Assembly: GCF_947179515.1 (NCBI RefSeq) | Contig: NC_067492.1 | Coordinates: 15,278,916 to 15,342,915, forward strand | Source: Apodemus sylvaticus | Taxonomy: Eukaryota > Chordata > Mammalia > Rodentia > Muridae | Reading direction: 5' to 3' | DNA: 64,000 bases | In this document: in pieces, positions 21,042 through 31,790 of the stretch | How positions within the stretch are numbered: position 1 is the stretch's first letter | Layout: every line of letters begins with the position of its first letter | The notes under the pieces: model-generated | The model's database searches: none | Told to the model about the DNA's origin: nothing | The model's input: the letters and a program-made list of their open reading frames with translations, nothing else | Position numbers and translations under genes: made by a program

Positions 21042-21555
21042 AAAAATTTAAATTCTCTAAAGTTTCTTTAGAGAGGAACAGTGTCAGGTTAAGTTTAACC
21101 GTCTAGTCCGATTGGTGTATATTGATTTAGGTTAGGCTGCCCAGAAGCAAACTTTTTTTAATTCAGAGAGTAAAAGGATATAAAAAATAATATTGAAAAA
21201 TATGAGTTTATATATGATTATCTAAATAATTCTAAGTGACTCAGCACGTTGTGATGACCAGTGCATTCAGATCCGTCTTCAATCATGTTTATTCCACTAC
21301 ATTATCTTCAGTACAGTTAGAATAATTTATTATGCATCAACCACAATAGTTACTCTTTAGGATAATCTTCTGCCTTAGAAACTAGTCCTATTCTACAGAG
21401 AAGTTATCTGAATGCAAGCTGAAGAGCTCTCCTAACATCCCTGATTTGCTGAGGCAGAGCTGGGCATCGAAATGGGAGCCAGGTCACTCTGAAGCATGGA
21501 TTATTAACCATTGTATGATAATGTCTATATTTTTATATGTTGCTCCATATTTCTA
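21042..21555. other. Intergenic spacer, AT-rich
   Basis: No recognised repeat; locally repeat-free and rich in AATAATA-like text at 21160-21240. Confidence 0.45.
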
Positions 21556-21557
21556 GC

Positions 21558-21815
21558 TTTTTGAAGATCCACTTGTTTATTTTATGTACACATGTGTACC
21601 TGCCTTGTATGTATGTACATGTACCATATGCACACGTACATACATGTTCATCATACATGCTGACCGTGGAGGTCAGCAGAGGGCATCAGATCCTCTAAAA
21701 CTGGAGTTACAGGCAGTAGAGAACTGCCGTGTGAGTTCTTGGAATTGAACTACAGTTCTCCAAAAGAGGAGTGCCCACTGACTCTAACCCCCTGAGACAT
21801 CTCTTTAGCCCCCAC
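21558..21815 (-). mobile_element. B3 SINE, antisense
   Basis: Reverse B3: 'GTCAGCAGAGGGCATCAGAT', 'CCTCTAAAACTGGAGTTACA', 'TGAGTTCTTGGAATTGAAC' and 'CTGAGACATCTCTTTAGCC'. The last is the complement of the tRNA-like GGCTGGAGAGATGGCTCAG start. Its left part carries an imperfect GTAT/CATA tract. Confidence 0.85.
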
Positions 21816-22147
21816 ATACCTTTATTCTTCAGGATATGACTTACCTACAATGGGTCAGAATCCAGTTTATCCTGTTACAAAGGAGGCTGGGAGTTGTAGT
21901 GTGCCATCGATGAAATGAAATCCCAGGAGAAAGTTGGAGTTCAGTTATTAGTGGTAAGGGAAGAGATGATATTGGAAATAACAGTATGATCTCCTTCCGA
22001 TGACACTGTGAGATGGTGAATGGAAGGGTTGGGGAATTAAGGGAAATCCAGACTCCTCTGTTGAAACACAATATCACTTAAATAACCTTGGTCCTGAGAC
22101 TTGATGCTATTTTCCCATCAATTCCTCCCACACATTTTTAAAATTAT

Positions 22148-22151
<4 letters not shown>

Positions 22152-22195
<44 letters not shown>
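22152..22195. repeat. (TG)n microsatellite
   Basis: About 21 TG units occupying what would be the tail region of the adjacent antisense B3. Confidence 0.95.
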
Positions 22196-22197
<2 letters not shown>

Positions 22198-22333
22198 ATG
22201 TCCATGGTATATAGTTGTCCACAGATACCAGAAGAGGGTGTGTAAATTACCCTGGAGATGGGTGCCAGTGACTGAACTCTGATCCCTGAAAGAGCAAACA
22301 CCTTTGGCCACCAAGCTTTCCCTCCAGCCTCAG
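22196..22333 (-). mobile_element. B3-like SINE, antisense
   Basis: 'ACCAGAAGAGGGTGTGTAAA', 'CAGTGACTGAACTCTGATCC' and 'CCACCAAGCTTTCCCTCCAG' match an antisense B3 in order, with a partial deletion around the middle. Confidence 0.75.
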
Positions 22334-22334
22334 A

Positions 22335-22978
22335 TATGCAGGTATGCATTATGTTTTATCTCCATGCTGTTCAGTTGAAGTTTAGTGGTATAAATTAATA
22401 AGGAAACCTTATCCTCTTTCCATAACCTGGAGGTACTAGCCCTAAGAAGAACCTTTTAGGTATGTATTTGTCAGATCATGAACGATTAAAATGGGCCCAT
22501 TTTACCTGTTCTGTCTTTCCCTTTTATTCACAAGCAGCTATTGTCTACGAAGAGATGGTTTTTATTGATTGTTTTGTATCGCTTGGTAAACATGGTTGGC
22601 CAAGTGTGGAGGAGAATATACCACACAGGACCCAGTGAGGAAATTTAAATGAGGCAGTTTATGGCTTTGAAACCTCATTCCTGCTACAAGATGATTTCTC
22701 AGTGATTCCTTGTAGCCCTTTCTGCGTGTTATGGAAGGTTTTCCCCTAGTGCGAGGCGGTGTGATTTCTTCTATGAATTATCACACAATAATGCTGTCTG
22801 CTCCTTCCAAATGCTGCATGGAGATGTGCTTTCCCAAAACACTTTGATACAGATCATTGTGAATAATGGTAACTGAATAGGTATGCAAAATCCAGGTTCA
22901 GAAGCAAATAAAACCTTGAGCCCTCAGATAGGGTCCATTAGAAACTAGATCTGGGGAGAATTCCTCCCTGCACACATC
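22335..22978. other. Intergenic spacer
   Basis: No recognised repeat or gene. It precedes the polypyrimidine block. Confidence 0.45.
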
Positions 22979-23252
22979 TGTATTTCCTTCCTTCTGTCCT
23001 TCCTTCCTTCTTTCTTTTCTTCCTCCCTCCCTCTCTTACTTCTCTCCCTCCCTCCTTCCCTCCTTCAGCCTCCCTTCCCTTCCTTCTTCCCTTCCTTCCT
23101 TCCTTCTTTCCTTCCTTCCTTCCTTCCTTCCCCCTCTCCCTCCCTCCTAAGCTACCCCTCCCCTTCCTTCCCTCCCTCCCTCCTTCAGCCACCCTTTCCT
23201 TTCTTCCATCCTTCCTTCTTCCACCCTCCCCCTCCTTCTTTCTTTGTTTCTT
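22979..23252. repeat. Long CCTT/CCCT polypyrimidine tract
   Basis: About 270 bp nearly pure in C and T on the plus strand, built from TTCC and CCCT tetramers with short interruptions ('CAGCC', 'AAGCTACC'). The Lys/Gly/Arg-rich frame on the other strand is a compositional artefact. Confidence 0.95.
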
Positions 23253-23795
23253 TTGAGATTATTACTCTATGCACAGAGGTAACCCTGCAGCTATCTTGCC
23301 TCTCTTATTTCTCTGACATGTCTGCTTCGAGCTGAGCCAGGGTTTTTCACAGAGTGCTGTTTCTGTTATTATTTTATTGGCCAGTGTCCAGGTTGTTGGC
23401 TTTTTCTCAGAACCATGACTGTGTGAAGCTGTAAGATTTGGATACAGCTGAGAGTGCAGGAAGGACACGCTTGCCCTTTTCTTCTCTGAGGTTACATGGC
23501 TTAATTCCCGGGAAGTGGAAAAAGTTCTACGTTCTTCAGGGACAGGAATCCCACCCATTGCCTTTTAGCAAGTATCTCCTCTTCACTGAACTTACATAAA
23601 GTAAGTGGGCTAGGAATATTATCCAACCATCTGCCTTTCAGTTACCCATCTGCCCATGCACCAGGCTAGCCATCAAATCCTGATTATACTCTTAGTAGGT
23701 ACTGAGCAAAGCAGCTATGTAACCCATGATCCTTAGCCTCTCCTAAGGAAAAACTGGGGGAAGATTATATATTTTATTTTTATGGGAGGGTATTT
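23253..23795. other. Intergenic spacer
   Basis: No recognised element to about 23760, where AT-rich sequence leads into a GTAT tract. Confidence 0.45.
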
Positions 23796-23799
23796 TTGC

Positions 23800-24000
23800 T
23801 GTATGTATGTATGTATGTATGTATGTATGTATGTATGTATGCATGTATGTATGTGCATCATGTGCATGCTTCATGCACACAGAGGTCATGAAATAGCACT
23901 GGATCCCCTGAACTGGAGTTATGGATGACTGGGAACCACAGTGTGGGGTCTGGGAATCAAACCTGCAGCAAGCGCTTACTTAATCGATGAAGTCTCTCTC
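23800..24000 (-). mobile_element. B3 SINE, antisense, with (GTAT)n tail
   Basis: 'CTGGATCCCCTGAACTGGAG', 'TTATGGATGACTGGGAACC', 'TCTGGGAATCAAACCTGCAG' and a reduced 3' head fit antisense B3. The tail position is taken by about 12 GTAT units (23803-23850). Confidence 0.75.
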
Positions 24001-24075
24001 CCCATCAATCATTCTCCTTAAAAATCCATTAGAGTGGTGGGCAAGGCTGTGTGTGCACGTTGTTGCATGCAGGTG

Positions 24076-24108
<33 letters not shown>
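24076..24108. repeat. (TG)n microsatellite
   Basis: About 15 TG units at the tail side of the following antisense B4. Confidence 0.95.
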
Positions 24109-24110
<2 letters not shown>

Positions 24111-24305
24111 ATGTGGAGGTCAGAGGTCAACGCAAGATGCTCTCCTCAGTGATTTTCTTCTTTAAAGGCAGTGTCACTCACTGACCTAGAACGACTAGTC
24201 AGCATACTACGGTGTCTGCCTGTCTTCCTCCCAAGTGCTGGAGTTACAGACAGAAGCACCTGGGTTCTAGTGTTCTGAGCTTCACCAACTGAGCCAGCTC
24301 CCCCA
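24109..24305 (-). mobile_element. B4-family SINE, antisense
   Basis: 'GGAGGTCAGAGGTCAACGC', 'TGTCACTCACTGACCTAGAA', 'TCCCAAGTGCTGGAGTTACA' and 'CACCAACTGAGCCAGCTCCC' reproduce the antisense B4 order (tail, B1-like half, tRNA-like half). Confidence 0.8.
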
Positions 24306-24324
24306 TGCAGGATCCTTGGTCTGT

Positions 24325-24405
24325 CTCACTTCATGTCTCAGTTTGTAAAATGTGGAAGCTGATCACTTACTTTGATCCCAGACACTGTCCATACGTCACT
24401 GTTCC
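24325..24405 (-). mobile_element. Possible MIR fragment, antisense
   Basis: 'CATGTCTCAGTTTGTAAAAT' and 'GTGGAAGCTGATCACTTAC' resemble the reverse MIR core; short and diverged. Confidence 0.4.
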
Positions 24406-24628
24406 CACTTTCAACGGTGTGAGGTTTAGGCTCTGAGATGCTAAGAAAGTTTTGCACTGGAAATGAGAATCAGATAACTGATTTGTAGATGTGTAAAAAA
24501 GAGCGACATGGGATACATGAGGAAGCCCAAATAATATTTCTCACCCATAGTTATTGATGGATGCAAAACAACTTCTCTTTCACTCCCTTTGATATCAAGG
24601 TAACAAGGTCAGGTGCCTTTCTGCGTGC

Positions 24629-24630
24629 GC

Positions 24631-24669
<39 letters not shown>

Positions 24670-24814
24670 TGTGTCTGTGTTTGTGTGTGTGTCTGTGTGT
24701 GTGTCTGTGTCTGTGTGTGTGTCTGTGTGTGTGTCTGTGTGTGTGTCTGTGTGTGTGTGTGTCTATGTGTGTGTCTGTGTCTCTGTCTGTGTGTGTCTGT
24801 GTCTGTGTGTGTGT
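24629..24814. repeat. Long (TG)n with periodic TC variants
   Basis: A 186-bp TG tract beginning with (GC)n, in which TCTG interruptions recur at fairly regular intervals: GTGTGTGTCT-like decamers dominate from 24690 to 24765. Confidence 0.95.
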
Positions 24815-24829
24815 GAAGAGGGGGGCATA

Positions 24830-25748
24830 AAGGCCACATGCTGTGATGCTCCAAGGACCTGGATGCCGATGCAGAGCCTAGCCTGCAGACGGAAAGTGCC
24901 TAGTTCTAGAGTTGAGCAGGCTGTACACCCCAGTCCTGGTTCCGTTGACCTCTTCCCAGCTGTGAACCACTGGTAACATTCCTAATGCCTTCTGTTTTTT
25001 GGGGGGGTTATTGTTTAATTTGCAAAACATGTATATTGATTATGCTGTCTTACCAAATTTGTGGGGACGTTTAAAAGAGGCAATGCAAATCGATGTCTGT
25101 TCTTGGAAAAAAGCATGCCTTACTTGAAACTTCTTTTTACTAGATCACTTAGTATTCCAACCACTCCTTAACTGGGAAAGGTTAGGGCTCCACATCAGCA
25201 CTTTCTGAAGTCTACCGAGTTATACACTGGTCTCTTAGGATCCTGATGGAGGCAGGGTTAAAGGGGGTTTAATAATCAAATTAACTAGGGACATAAGGGA
25301 GAGTGCTTTCTTTAACACAGGTTTCTAGTCTAGTGCAGCGTGATTCTTGACCCGCCAAGTGGGGCTGTGGACTACAGCTTCATCTAAGCATACTTGACTT
25401 CCAGGTCTTTTCCACTGAAGTTCACATAGATGACAACCTCAGGGTGTCTTGTGGGGGAAAGTTGCTGTAAATCAATCCACATTTCTGAGTATTTGCTCAG
25501 CATCAGACACTGTGGAAGGGCAATAGAAGAAAATATGATGACCTTGTCTTCAAGTTTCTGAGAGGCTTAGGAGAAAATTGAGCCCAACTGTTTTGAGAAC
25601 ATGTCACTCTAAATTTGGAACCAGGATACTATGAATCAAATAAAAGTGGCTCTTGTTCAGGGCACAATAGGGAGTGGAGGGGACTGGGGCAAAAAGGAGT
25701 GTGGAGGGCATTCTGAAGGGGGAACTATCAACTCAACTGTGACCCATT
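24830..25748. other. Intergenic spacer
   Basis: No recognised transposon. 25480-25600 may hold a worn MIR/L2 scrap ('ATTTGCTCAGCATCAGACAC'). Confidence 0.4.
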
Positions 25749-25992
25749 GGGTTTTTTTAGTTTTCTGTTGCTTGACAGATACCAAGGAGAAAATATTTTA
25801 AAGGTGAACAAATTTGTTATGACTTATTGTCTCAGAGTTTCCAAGTGACTATCAGCTGCCTCTGTTGTGGACAGACAGAATATTATGGTGGAAGGGTGTG
25901 GTGAAACAGGGCTCCTCAACATCATAGTCACCCGGAAGTGGAGGCAGAAAAGGACCAGTCACTCTTCATTGACACATGTGCTACTTGCTTAC

Positions 25993-26395
25993 TCTGGTGG
26001 TTTGATATGCTTGGCCCAGGGAGTTGCACTGTTTGGAGGTGTGGCCTTGATGGAGTAGGTGTGACCTTATTGGGGTAGTGTGGCCTTGATGGAGTAGGTG
26101 TAGTCTTGGTGGAGTAGGCGTGGCCTTGGTGGAGTAGGCGTGGCACTGTGGATGTGGGCTATAAAACCCTCATCCTAGCTGCTTAGAAGTCAGGATTCTG
26201 CTAGCAACCTTCAGATGAAGATGGAGAACTCTCAGCTCTTCTTGTACCATGCCTGCCTGGATGCTGCCATGCTCCCACCTTGATGATAATGGACTGAACC
26301 TCTGAACCTGTAAGCCAGCCCCAGTTAAATGTTGTCCTTGTAAGAATTGCCTTGGTCATGGTGTCTGTTCACAGCAGTAAACCCTCACTGAGACA
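25993..26395 (+). mobile_element. Young MT-type MaLR solo LTR, sense, with 5-bp TSD
   Basis: 403 bp from 'TCTGGTGGTTTGATATGC' to 'CCCTCACTGAGACA', flanked by perfect 5-bp duplications CTTAC at 25988-25992 and 26396-26400, as expected for an ERVL-MaLR insertion. It contains 'CTTCAGATGAAGATGGAGAA', 'GAACCTGTAAGCCAGCCCC' and 'GCCTTGGTCATGGTGTCTG'. It has an internal minisatellite at 26037-26146. A sibling family member is present in reverse at 38746 and 46768. Confidence 0.92.
26037..26146 (+). repeat. LTR-internal minisatellite (about 20 bp x 5)
   Basis: Copies of GTGTGGCCTTGATGGAGTAG appear about five times with variants (GACCTTATTGGGGTAG, GTCTTGGTGGAGTAGG). Sibling LTRs at 38746 and 46768 carry only one or two copies at this place. 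Confidence 0.85.
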
Positions 26396-26689
26396 CTTAC
26401 TGTAGCAAAGCCACACCTCCTAAACTTTCTGCTATTAGCTGCAGACAAGAACTTCAACCCATGAGCCTGTGGGGACATTTCATAGTCAAACCCTAACAGC
26501 CATCATTGTCAGGTGAGGAAGTGAGCTTCTGATTGCCAGATCTTTTAAACATTCACAAGAACTGAGTAGTCTGGATGTTTTTTTTAATGCAAAATATACC
26601 ACATTTATAAAAATCCTTATGAATATAACAGAGGATGAACACAGTGTATCTGTGGACCAGATTTAGCCCACATAGCTTTATTTTGCCAT

Positions 26690-26825
26690 ATTTGGTCTCT
26701 GCCAGTCATTCTCAGGTGGGATTTATTTGTTCCTTGGGACATCTGCCAGTGCCCAGGTATGTTTTTGTCACAACTGGCATTACAAACAACTAAGGGGCAG
26801 AGGCTGCTAAATACCCTTGTCAATA
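26690..26825 (-). mobile_element. MER5-type hAT-Charlie MITE fragment
   Basis: 'GTTCCTTGGGACATCTGCCA', 'TTTTTGTCACAACTGGCATT', 'GGGGCAGAGGCTGCTAAAT' match the MER5A/B pattern (GGACATTTGGCAATGTCTGG...TTGTCACAACTGG...AGAGGCCAGGGATGCTGCTAAA) in order. Orientation relative to the consensus is uncertain. Confidence 0.6.
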
Positions 26826-27844
26826 GAAAGCAATTCTTACGTCTATGGTATTAAAAGGACCCAAAGGAAAAAAAGTTCACTCTAAGCCACGGGGCCTCAG
26901 AGGTTGGGAATGTGTAACTCTGTGGTTTTTTTGTCTTCCTGCCTGTGTGACTTTGGAAATGTCCTTGTTCTGGTTAGTAAAAGAAGATACTTGGACTAAT
27001 TGATGCTCCAGGGACTTTCCAGCCCAGGGCCTGAGGTCATATCAGTCCATGTATTGGCAGTGACCTAACACAAAAGCTCTGTGCAGAAATGTCATTGATG
27101 GGAAATTATAGATATGGATGAGACAACAGATTAGGAGTGTTCCCAACCCAGAACACTGTTTGTCCTTTGGATGAGTTCCGAAGCTTCTTTCACTCAAATC
27201 TCACTCAAGACACTGGAAAAAATTGAAGATGATGTTAAAAGGCTCCTAAATCATCCTATATAATTTATGTTTTTAGAAACTATTCATATTTTCAACGGGG
27301 GAAGGGAAAAATCAAAGGGCATGCTCTAATTTAAAATGCTACTGTCCTGAATAGAAACAGCTTTTCAGATAGGGACTTTGAGCCTCAGCAGTGAGTGCAT
27401 GTGTATCTCCTTGGCTCTCCTGCGGAAAGTGATTCTCTTATCTTCAGGGTTTAATTCAATTGTTCCCACAAAGAAATCAAGGAACATGGTTCAGACCCAA
27501 AGAGGCAATGATGGACAGAAGACAGACGATGCTGTTGCAGGCTCCTTGGCTCGCACCTAGCTCACTGCTGAGAATGCTCATCTCCAGGCAGCCTGAGTCA
27601 CTCTTGGGCTGCTGGCTTAGTTTGGGAGTATAGAACAGTATAAACTGAGTGGGCTCTCTTTATAAATAAGAAAGATCATGGCTCTGCAAGCTGGGAATCT
27701 AAGATGAAAGCAGTAGTGGATTTGATATCTGTTGACAGCCTCTCTCCTGATCCACAGCAGGGACCTTCAAGCTTTACCCTTCTGAGGTAGAAGGTTGGAG
27801 AAGGTCTATTGTGAACACCTCTTATAGGGATCCTGAACCTGCTT
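26826..27844. other. Intergenic spacer
   Basis: No recognised transposon or gene. Short reading frames occur but none is bounded by splice sites or carries a known motif. Confidence 0.45.
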
Positions 27845-28260
27845 CAGTTGTGTTGCTTTAACAAAACATTCTGGCCAAACTAACCTCCCGGACAAGGTTT
27901 ATTTGGTTTATAAATCCAGGACGAATTCCATCACAGAGGAGAAATCAAGGCACGAACTCAAAGCAGCCAGTCATATCACATCCACAGTCAAGTTAAGGAT
28001 GAGTCAAATGGACACATGTTTGCACTTTGGCTGTTTCTGCTCAACTGGTTCTCTTCACTACCCTATAGTCGGGGTCCACTGCATGATGAAATGGTGTCAC
28101 TGGGGTTCAGCGTGGATTTTCTCGCCTCAGTTAACAACCAAGGCAGTCCTTCAAAGACCCACCCACTGATCATCTTGATCTAGACAAATCCTCCACTGAG
28201 GCTCCCTGTTTAAGTCTTTCTAGGTTGGGACACGTTGTCAATTAGAAACCAATCATCACA
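27845..28260 (-). mobile_element. ORR1-type MaLR LTR, antisense, diverged
   Basis: 'GACAAGGTTTATTTGGTTTA', 'GACCCACCCACTGATCATCT', 'TGATCTAGACAAATCCTCC', 'GTTGTCAATTAGAAACCAAT' mirror ORR1 LTR landmarks read in reverse. Confidence 0.7.
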
Positions 28261-28264
28261 GATA

Positions 28265-29495
28265 GTAACCCCACTCGAGAAAAATCTTAGTTACCCCCCC
28301 AATGATCCACATCAGGGATGAGGTTTTCAGTACCTAACCTTGTAATATTCTATCTTCTGTATCACCCTTGTTTGTACCATTCCCTTTATTTTTTAGTATG
28401 CTACATGATTTTCCCAACTGGGATATGTTTCCTTGGAGGAAGGCCTTTCTGAGATGCTGGAGAAGGGATGGGACTGCTTTTTCAGGATTTCTGGATATGG
28501 ACCCCAGCAGTCTCCCAAGAATGTGTGTGACCTTAGTAACGCTGAGCTTCCTTCAGGGTCCCAGGGGCTGTCGGCCTATAAACTTTGACTCAACAGCAGC
28601 ATGCAGATGGCTATGACAAGCTCTTCTGGAATGCAAACCTGAGGGTTCAAAGCAGACCCCTGCCCTCCATAAAAAATTACCACTCGTATTTGCTCCTGTG
28701 TCCCTGTTAGGCTGTGTGACCCAGAGTCAACACATTTAAACGTTTATGCCTTCCCGCTTTGAGCAACAAACGCTCTTCTGCCAGCTTCCTGTACTTTTCT
28801 CCTTTCAGGTTAGGAAGTTCAGTCTACCAGCCTATGTGATAGGTGTGTGAGCAAATAAAGGTAGTTTGTGCCAGCTCACCATGCACGCGCATTGGCGTGA
28901 AGAATGAAGACGTGAAGAGCAATAGTGACCGGTTGAGGGTCTTGGTTTAGGTTTCCTTTGAAGCAGACATTGCAGCTAACACTGGAGGCCACGTTGGCTG
29001 GGAGTGGATCCTAGGAAGCCTTGAAACAAAATGGGGAAGTCAGAGCTAGAATGAAAAAAAAAAAACAGGAAACAGGGATATTTTCTGTTTGTCTGTCCAT
29101 CTATCTTGTCTGTCTGTCCTTTTTCTTCCTTCTTTTCTTTCAAACAAATATATTATATTTAGTTAGTTTGTTTTTCAGACAATACAGCACTAAACATATA
29201 TTTACTATAACAAAATACATCAACTATTAAGTCCTACCAAACAAACTAAACTGTAAGACTTGTGGTCTGTACTTTCAAGGTTTTGTAATCTACTGTAAAC
29301 ACTCAAGTTTGTTCATGATTAATTTTTGGGTCAGTCAGAGTAGAGAGTCCTAGAAAGTATTCCTTTATTGCTTATAAATAATTTGATCATGATTTTATTG
29401 CAGAGTTTAGGGCTAACCATATTCTAAGAATTCCAAACAATATAATAGTAGTACTTGTTAAATAACTTGACCAAACCATTAAAATTATAATAAAG
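28265..29495. other. Intergenic spacer
   Basis: Mostly repeat-free. It has a 12-A run at 29054-29065, T/C-rich text to 29140, and then AT-rich DNA up to the B2. A worn MIR-like patch is possible near 28700-28770. Confidence 0.45.
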
Positions 29496-29496
29496 T

Positions 29497-29673
29497 TGGG
29501 CTGGAAAGATGGCTCAGTGGTTAAGAGCACTGACTGTTCTTCCAGAGGTCCTGAGTTCAGTTCCTAGCAGCCACATGGTGGCTCACAACCATCTGTAATG
29601 GGATCCAATGCCCACTTCTAGTGTGCCTGAGGAACAGCAACAGTGTACTCATATACATAAAATAAATAAATTA
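29497..29673 (+). mobile_element. B2 SINE, sense
   Basis: A nearly full-length B2: tRNA-like head 'GGGCTGGAAAGATGGCTCAG' (A box) and 'GGTCCTGAGTTCAGTTCC' (B box), then 'CCACATGGTGGCTCACAACC' and the 3' part 'CAGTGTACTCATATACATAA', ending AATAAATAAA. The internal Pol III promoter is largely intact. The tail passes into a TA-rich microsatellite. Confidence 0.95.
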
Positions 29674-29726
29674 TATATAAAATCTATATTTTATAACTTA
29701 TAATGTATTATATTCATTACTTTATA

Positions 29727-29785
<59 letters not shown>
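29674..29785. repeat. AT-rich tail with (TA)n microsatellite
   Basis: About 26 TA units at 29731-29782, continuous with the AT-rich extension of the B2 tail. Confidence 0.95.
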
Positions 29786-29790
<5 letters not shown>

Positions 29791-30084
29791 GGAAGAGGAG
29801 GAGGGAAATGATGGTAAGAAGTTTATGGAATTTAGAGAGCTTTCAAATGGAAACCAAGAAGAATATTTTTCAAACCTGTTGTGGAATTAGGTGAATCCTA
29901 GAGGCACAGGGAGTCTCACCAAGAAAATACAAATGTTCCAAGAAGATGGCTATGCAAGTGAAGCCAAAAGGAACAGGACTAGTTGAGAGACTGAGGAAAA
30001 TTTCTATTTTCCAGATCACTTCTACTACAAATCGTGCCAGAGACCTGCCCTTTCCCATTGTGGCAAAAGACCAGAAAACATTTC
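29786..30084. other. Intergenic spacer
   Basis: Nothing recognised; A/G-biased text with no repeat signature. Confidence 0.4.
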
Positions 30085-30378
30085 ATAGATAGTTTTTTTT
30101 AAATTGGAAATAGATTCTTTTCTCATGTAGTATATCCTGATTATAGTTTCCCCTTCCTCTATGCCTCTCAGTTCTTTCCCTCCCCTCCAGATCCTTTCCC
30201 TTTCTGTCTCTTATTAGATAAGAACAAGCTTCTAAGAGATAAGAACCAAACATGACAAAATAAAATATAATAAGATGAACACAAAGCTTCGTATCTAAGT
30301 TTGACCCAGAAACCCAAGAAGAAAAGGAGTCCCTAGAACAGACACAAGAGTCAGAAGGGGGAGTTTGCAAGCAAGTGG
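30085..30378 (-). mobile_element. LINE-1 fragment, antisense
   Basis: 'CTCATGTAGTATATCCTGAT', 'TATAGTTTCCCCTTCCTCT', 'CTGTCTCTTATTAGATAAGA', 'AGAACAAGCTTCTAAGAGAT' is a familiar rodent LINE-1 3'-region stretch read in reverse. Diverged, subfamily not assigned. Confidence 0.65.
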
Positions 30379-30379
30379 G

Positions 30380-31600
30380 TCGCTGGTTCTTGACTCTACC
30401 TGAGATTTCCAGAAAGTAGTCTGGATCATGTTTTTTTTGAAATGCCCAAAATGGCCACTATTGAAACTGGGATATTTGGGAAACAGTATTTCCCTATATC
30501 ACATATTGAGCGTTACTTTCTGAAGAACAATTTCCCAGAACTCCAGTCTTGCCTTCCTGGTAGAACAAGCAGATTCCCGCCACTAGAGCCCTCAGGCAGA
30601 CAGTGGCAGGTGTTCAAAGCAAGCAGCTCCAGGACCTCAGTGTGTGCAGAGTTATGCAGGCTGGGGCGGGCCGACACTTGCTGTAGTATATTGATTTAAA
30701 TTGTTATTATCATTGTAGCACTTACGCAGACGAAAGCCAACTGTAATATTCTTATGCTTATAGCTCATAACAGATTGTGCTAAGAAGCAAAACATGCTCG
30801 AATATTACATTTTCGAAGCAGTAAAACACAGTGCGAGTCAAAATAACAATACCTTGATATGATGCATAGTGTACTTTGACCAAACAAGATGGAGATTTAC
30901 AGTGCAAATATGCTGACTACCAAGAGGTGATAATTCTGAAGTCTACGTGGCTACATCTTGTGATAACTACAATCTCCCCTGCAATGTTCTATTCTGTTTT
31001 TTTTTTTCCTACTTGCTGGAAAAAAATTAATCCCATCTTATAGCTATAGGGTTTTCAAGTCTTCACTCAACCCAACAACAGCATTTTGTTTTCTAATTTT
31101 AATCTGATGAGGCTCTTAATTAAAACTAGTTAATGGAAAAAAATCTATTGGATAAGGTAGGGGGCCATGAGTGTTGGGGATGTGGAAGTCAACTTTTGTG
31201 AAGGAAAATGTTGGATGGAGAGCAGGGAGATACAGGCTCCTCTGACTTCCTCACAAATCCTTATCTGCCTCACATGGCATTAGATCTAAGATGGCTCCCA
31301 GCACACCCATGAGATAGCAAAAATTGAACCCAGGCCAGGGTACTGACTGCTTCCTTTGTCTTCAGGGAAGTCATCACAGGTGACAATACTCCCCCCACTC
31401 CTTTTGATTTGCCTCATCAGGCTGGACTCTCATTGGTGCATGGTGACAGTGTGGCAAGATACGATTGGCCAAGTATTTGGGGGCTTGGGATTAGTTCAAA
31501 CAATGTATAACAAACTCAGATCTGTACCCTGATGCTGGTCTCTGGAGTTGGATTTCCTGGGATTTATCACATGACATTGTCGCCTCTGTCTTCGGTCCTG
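30380..31600. other. Repeat-free intergenic block
   Basis: No transposon recognised in about 1.2 kb. The interval 30700-31145 in particular is AT-rich and repeat-free, with clustered homeobox-type ATTA cores ('CTCTTAATTAAAACTAGTTA') and no coding potential; see findings. Confidence 0.55.
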
Positions 31601-31604
31601 TTCC

Positions 31605-31790
31605 CACGAGTGAGATGGCTCAGCAGGTAAAAGTGCTTGCTGTTATCCCTGATAACTCCAGTTCAAGTCCCCAGGACCAACAAGGAGAGAAGCCATAGCC
31701 GCAGGTTGCCCTCTGACCTCCACACCTGTGTTGTGGCATGCCTATCCACATGCAAACACACACAAGCAAAATAAATTATAAAAATGCAGG
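31605..31790 (+). mobile_element. B4/RSINE1-type SINE, sense
   Basis: 'GTGAGATGGCTCAGCAGGTA', 'CCAGTTCAAGTCCCCAGGAC', 'GCCCTCTGACCTCCACACC', 'GTTGTGGCATGCCTATCCAC', then AAATAAATTATAAAAATG. Order and content fit the tRNA-headed B4/RSINE1 group. Confidence 0.8.

Larger units (their letters stand above)
25751..26500 (-). mobile_element. Old MaLR-type LTR, antisense, split by a younger LTR
   Basis: The left arm (25751-25992) has 'TTAGTTTTCTGTTGCTTGAC', 'TATTATGGTGGAAGGGTGTG'. The right arm (26396-26500) has 'AGCCACACCTCCTAAACTTT', 'CATGAGCCTGTGGGGACATT' and ends 'CAAACCCTAACAGCC'. Together they form one diverged antisense LTR interrupted by the insertion below. Confidence 0.75.

Noticed and set aside
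29497..29590. tRNA gene
   Set aside because: The A- and B-box sequence is the tRNA-derived head of a B2 SINE; the clover-leaf is not maintained. The same reasoning applies to the ID, B3 and B4 heads.
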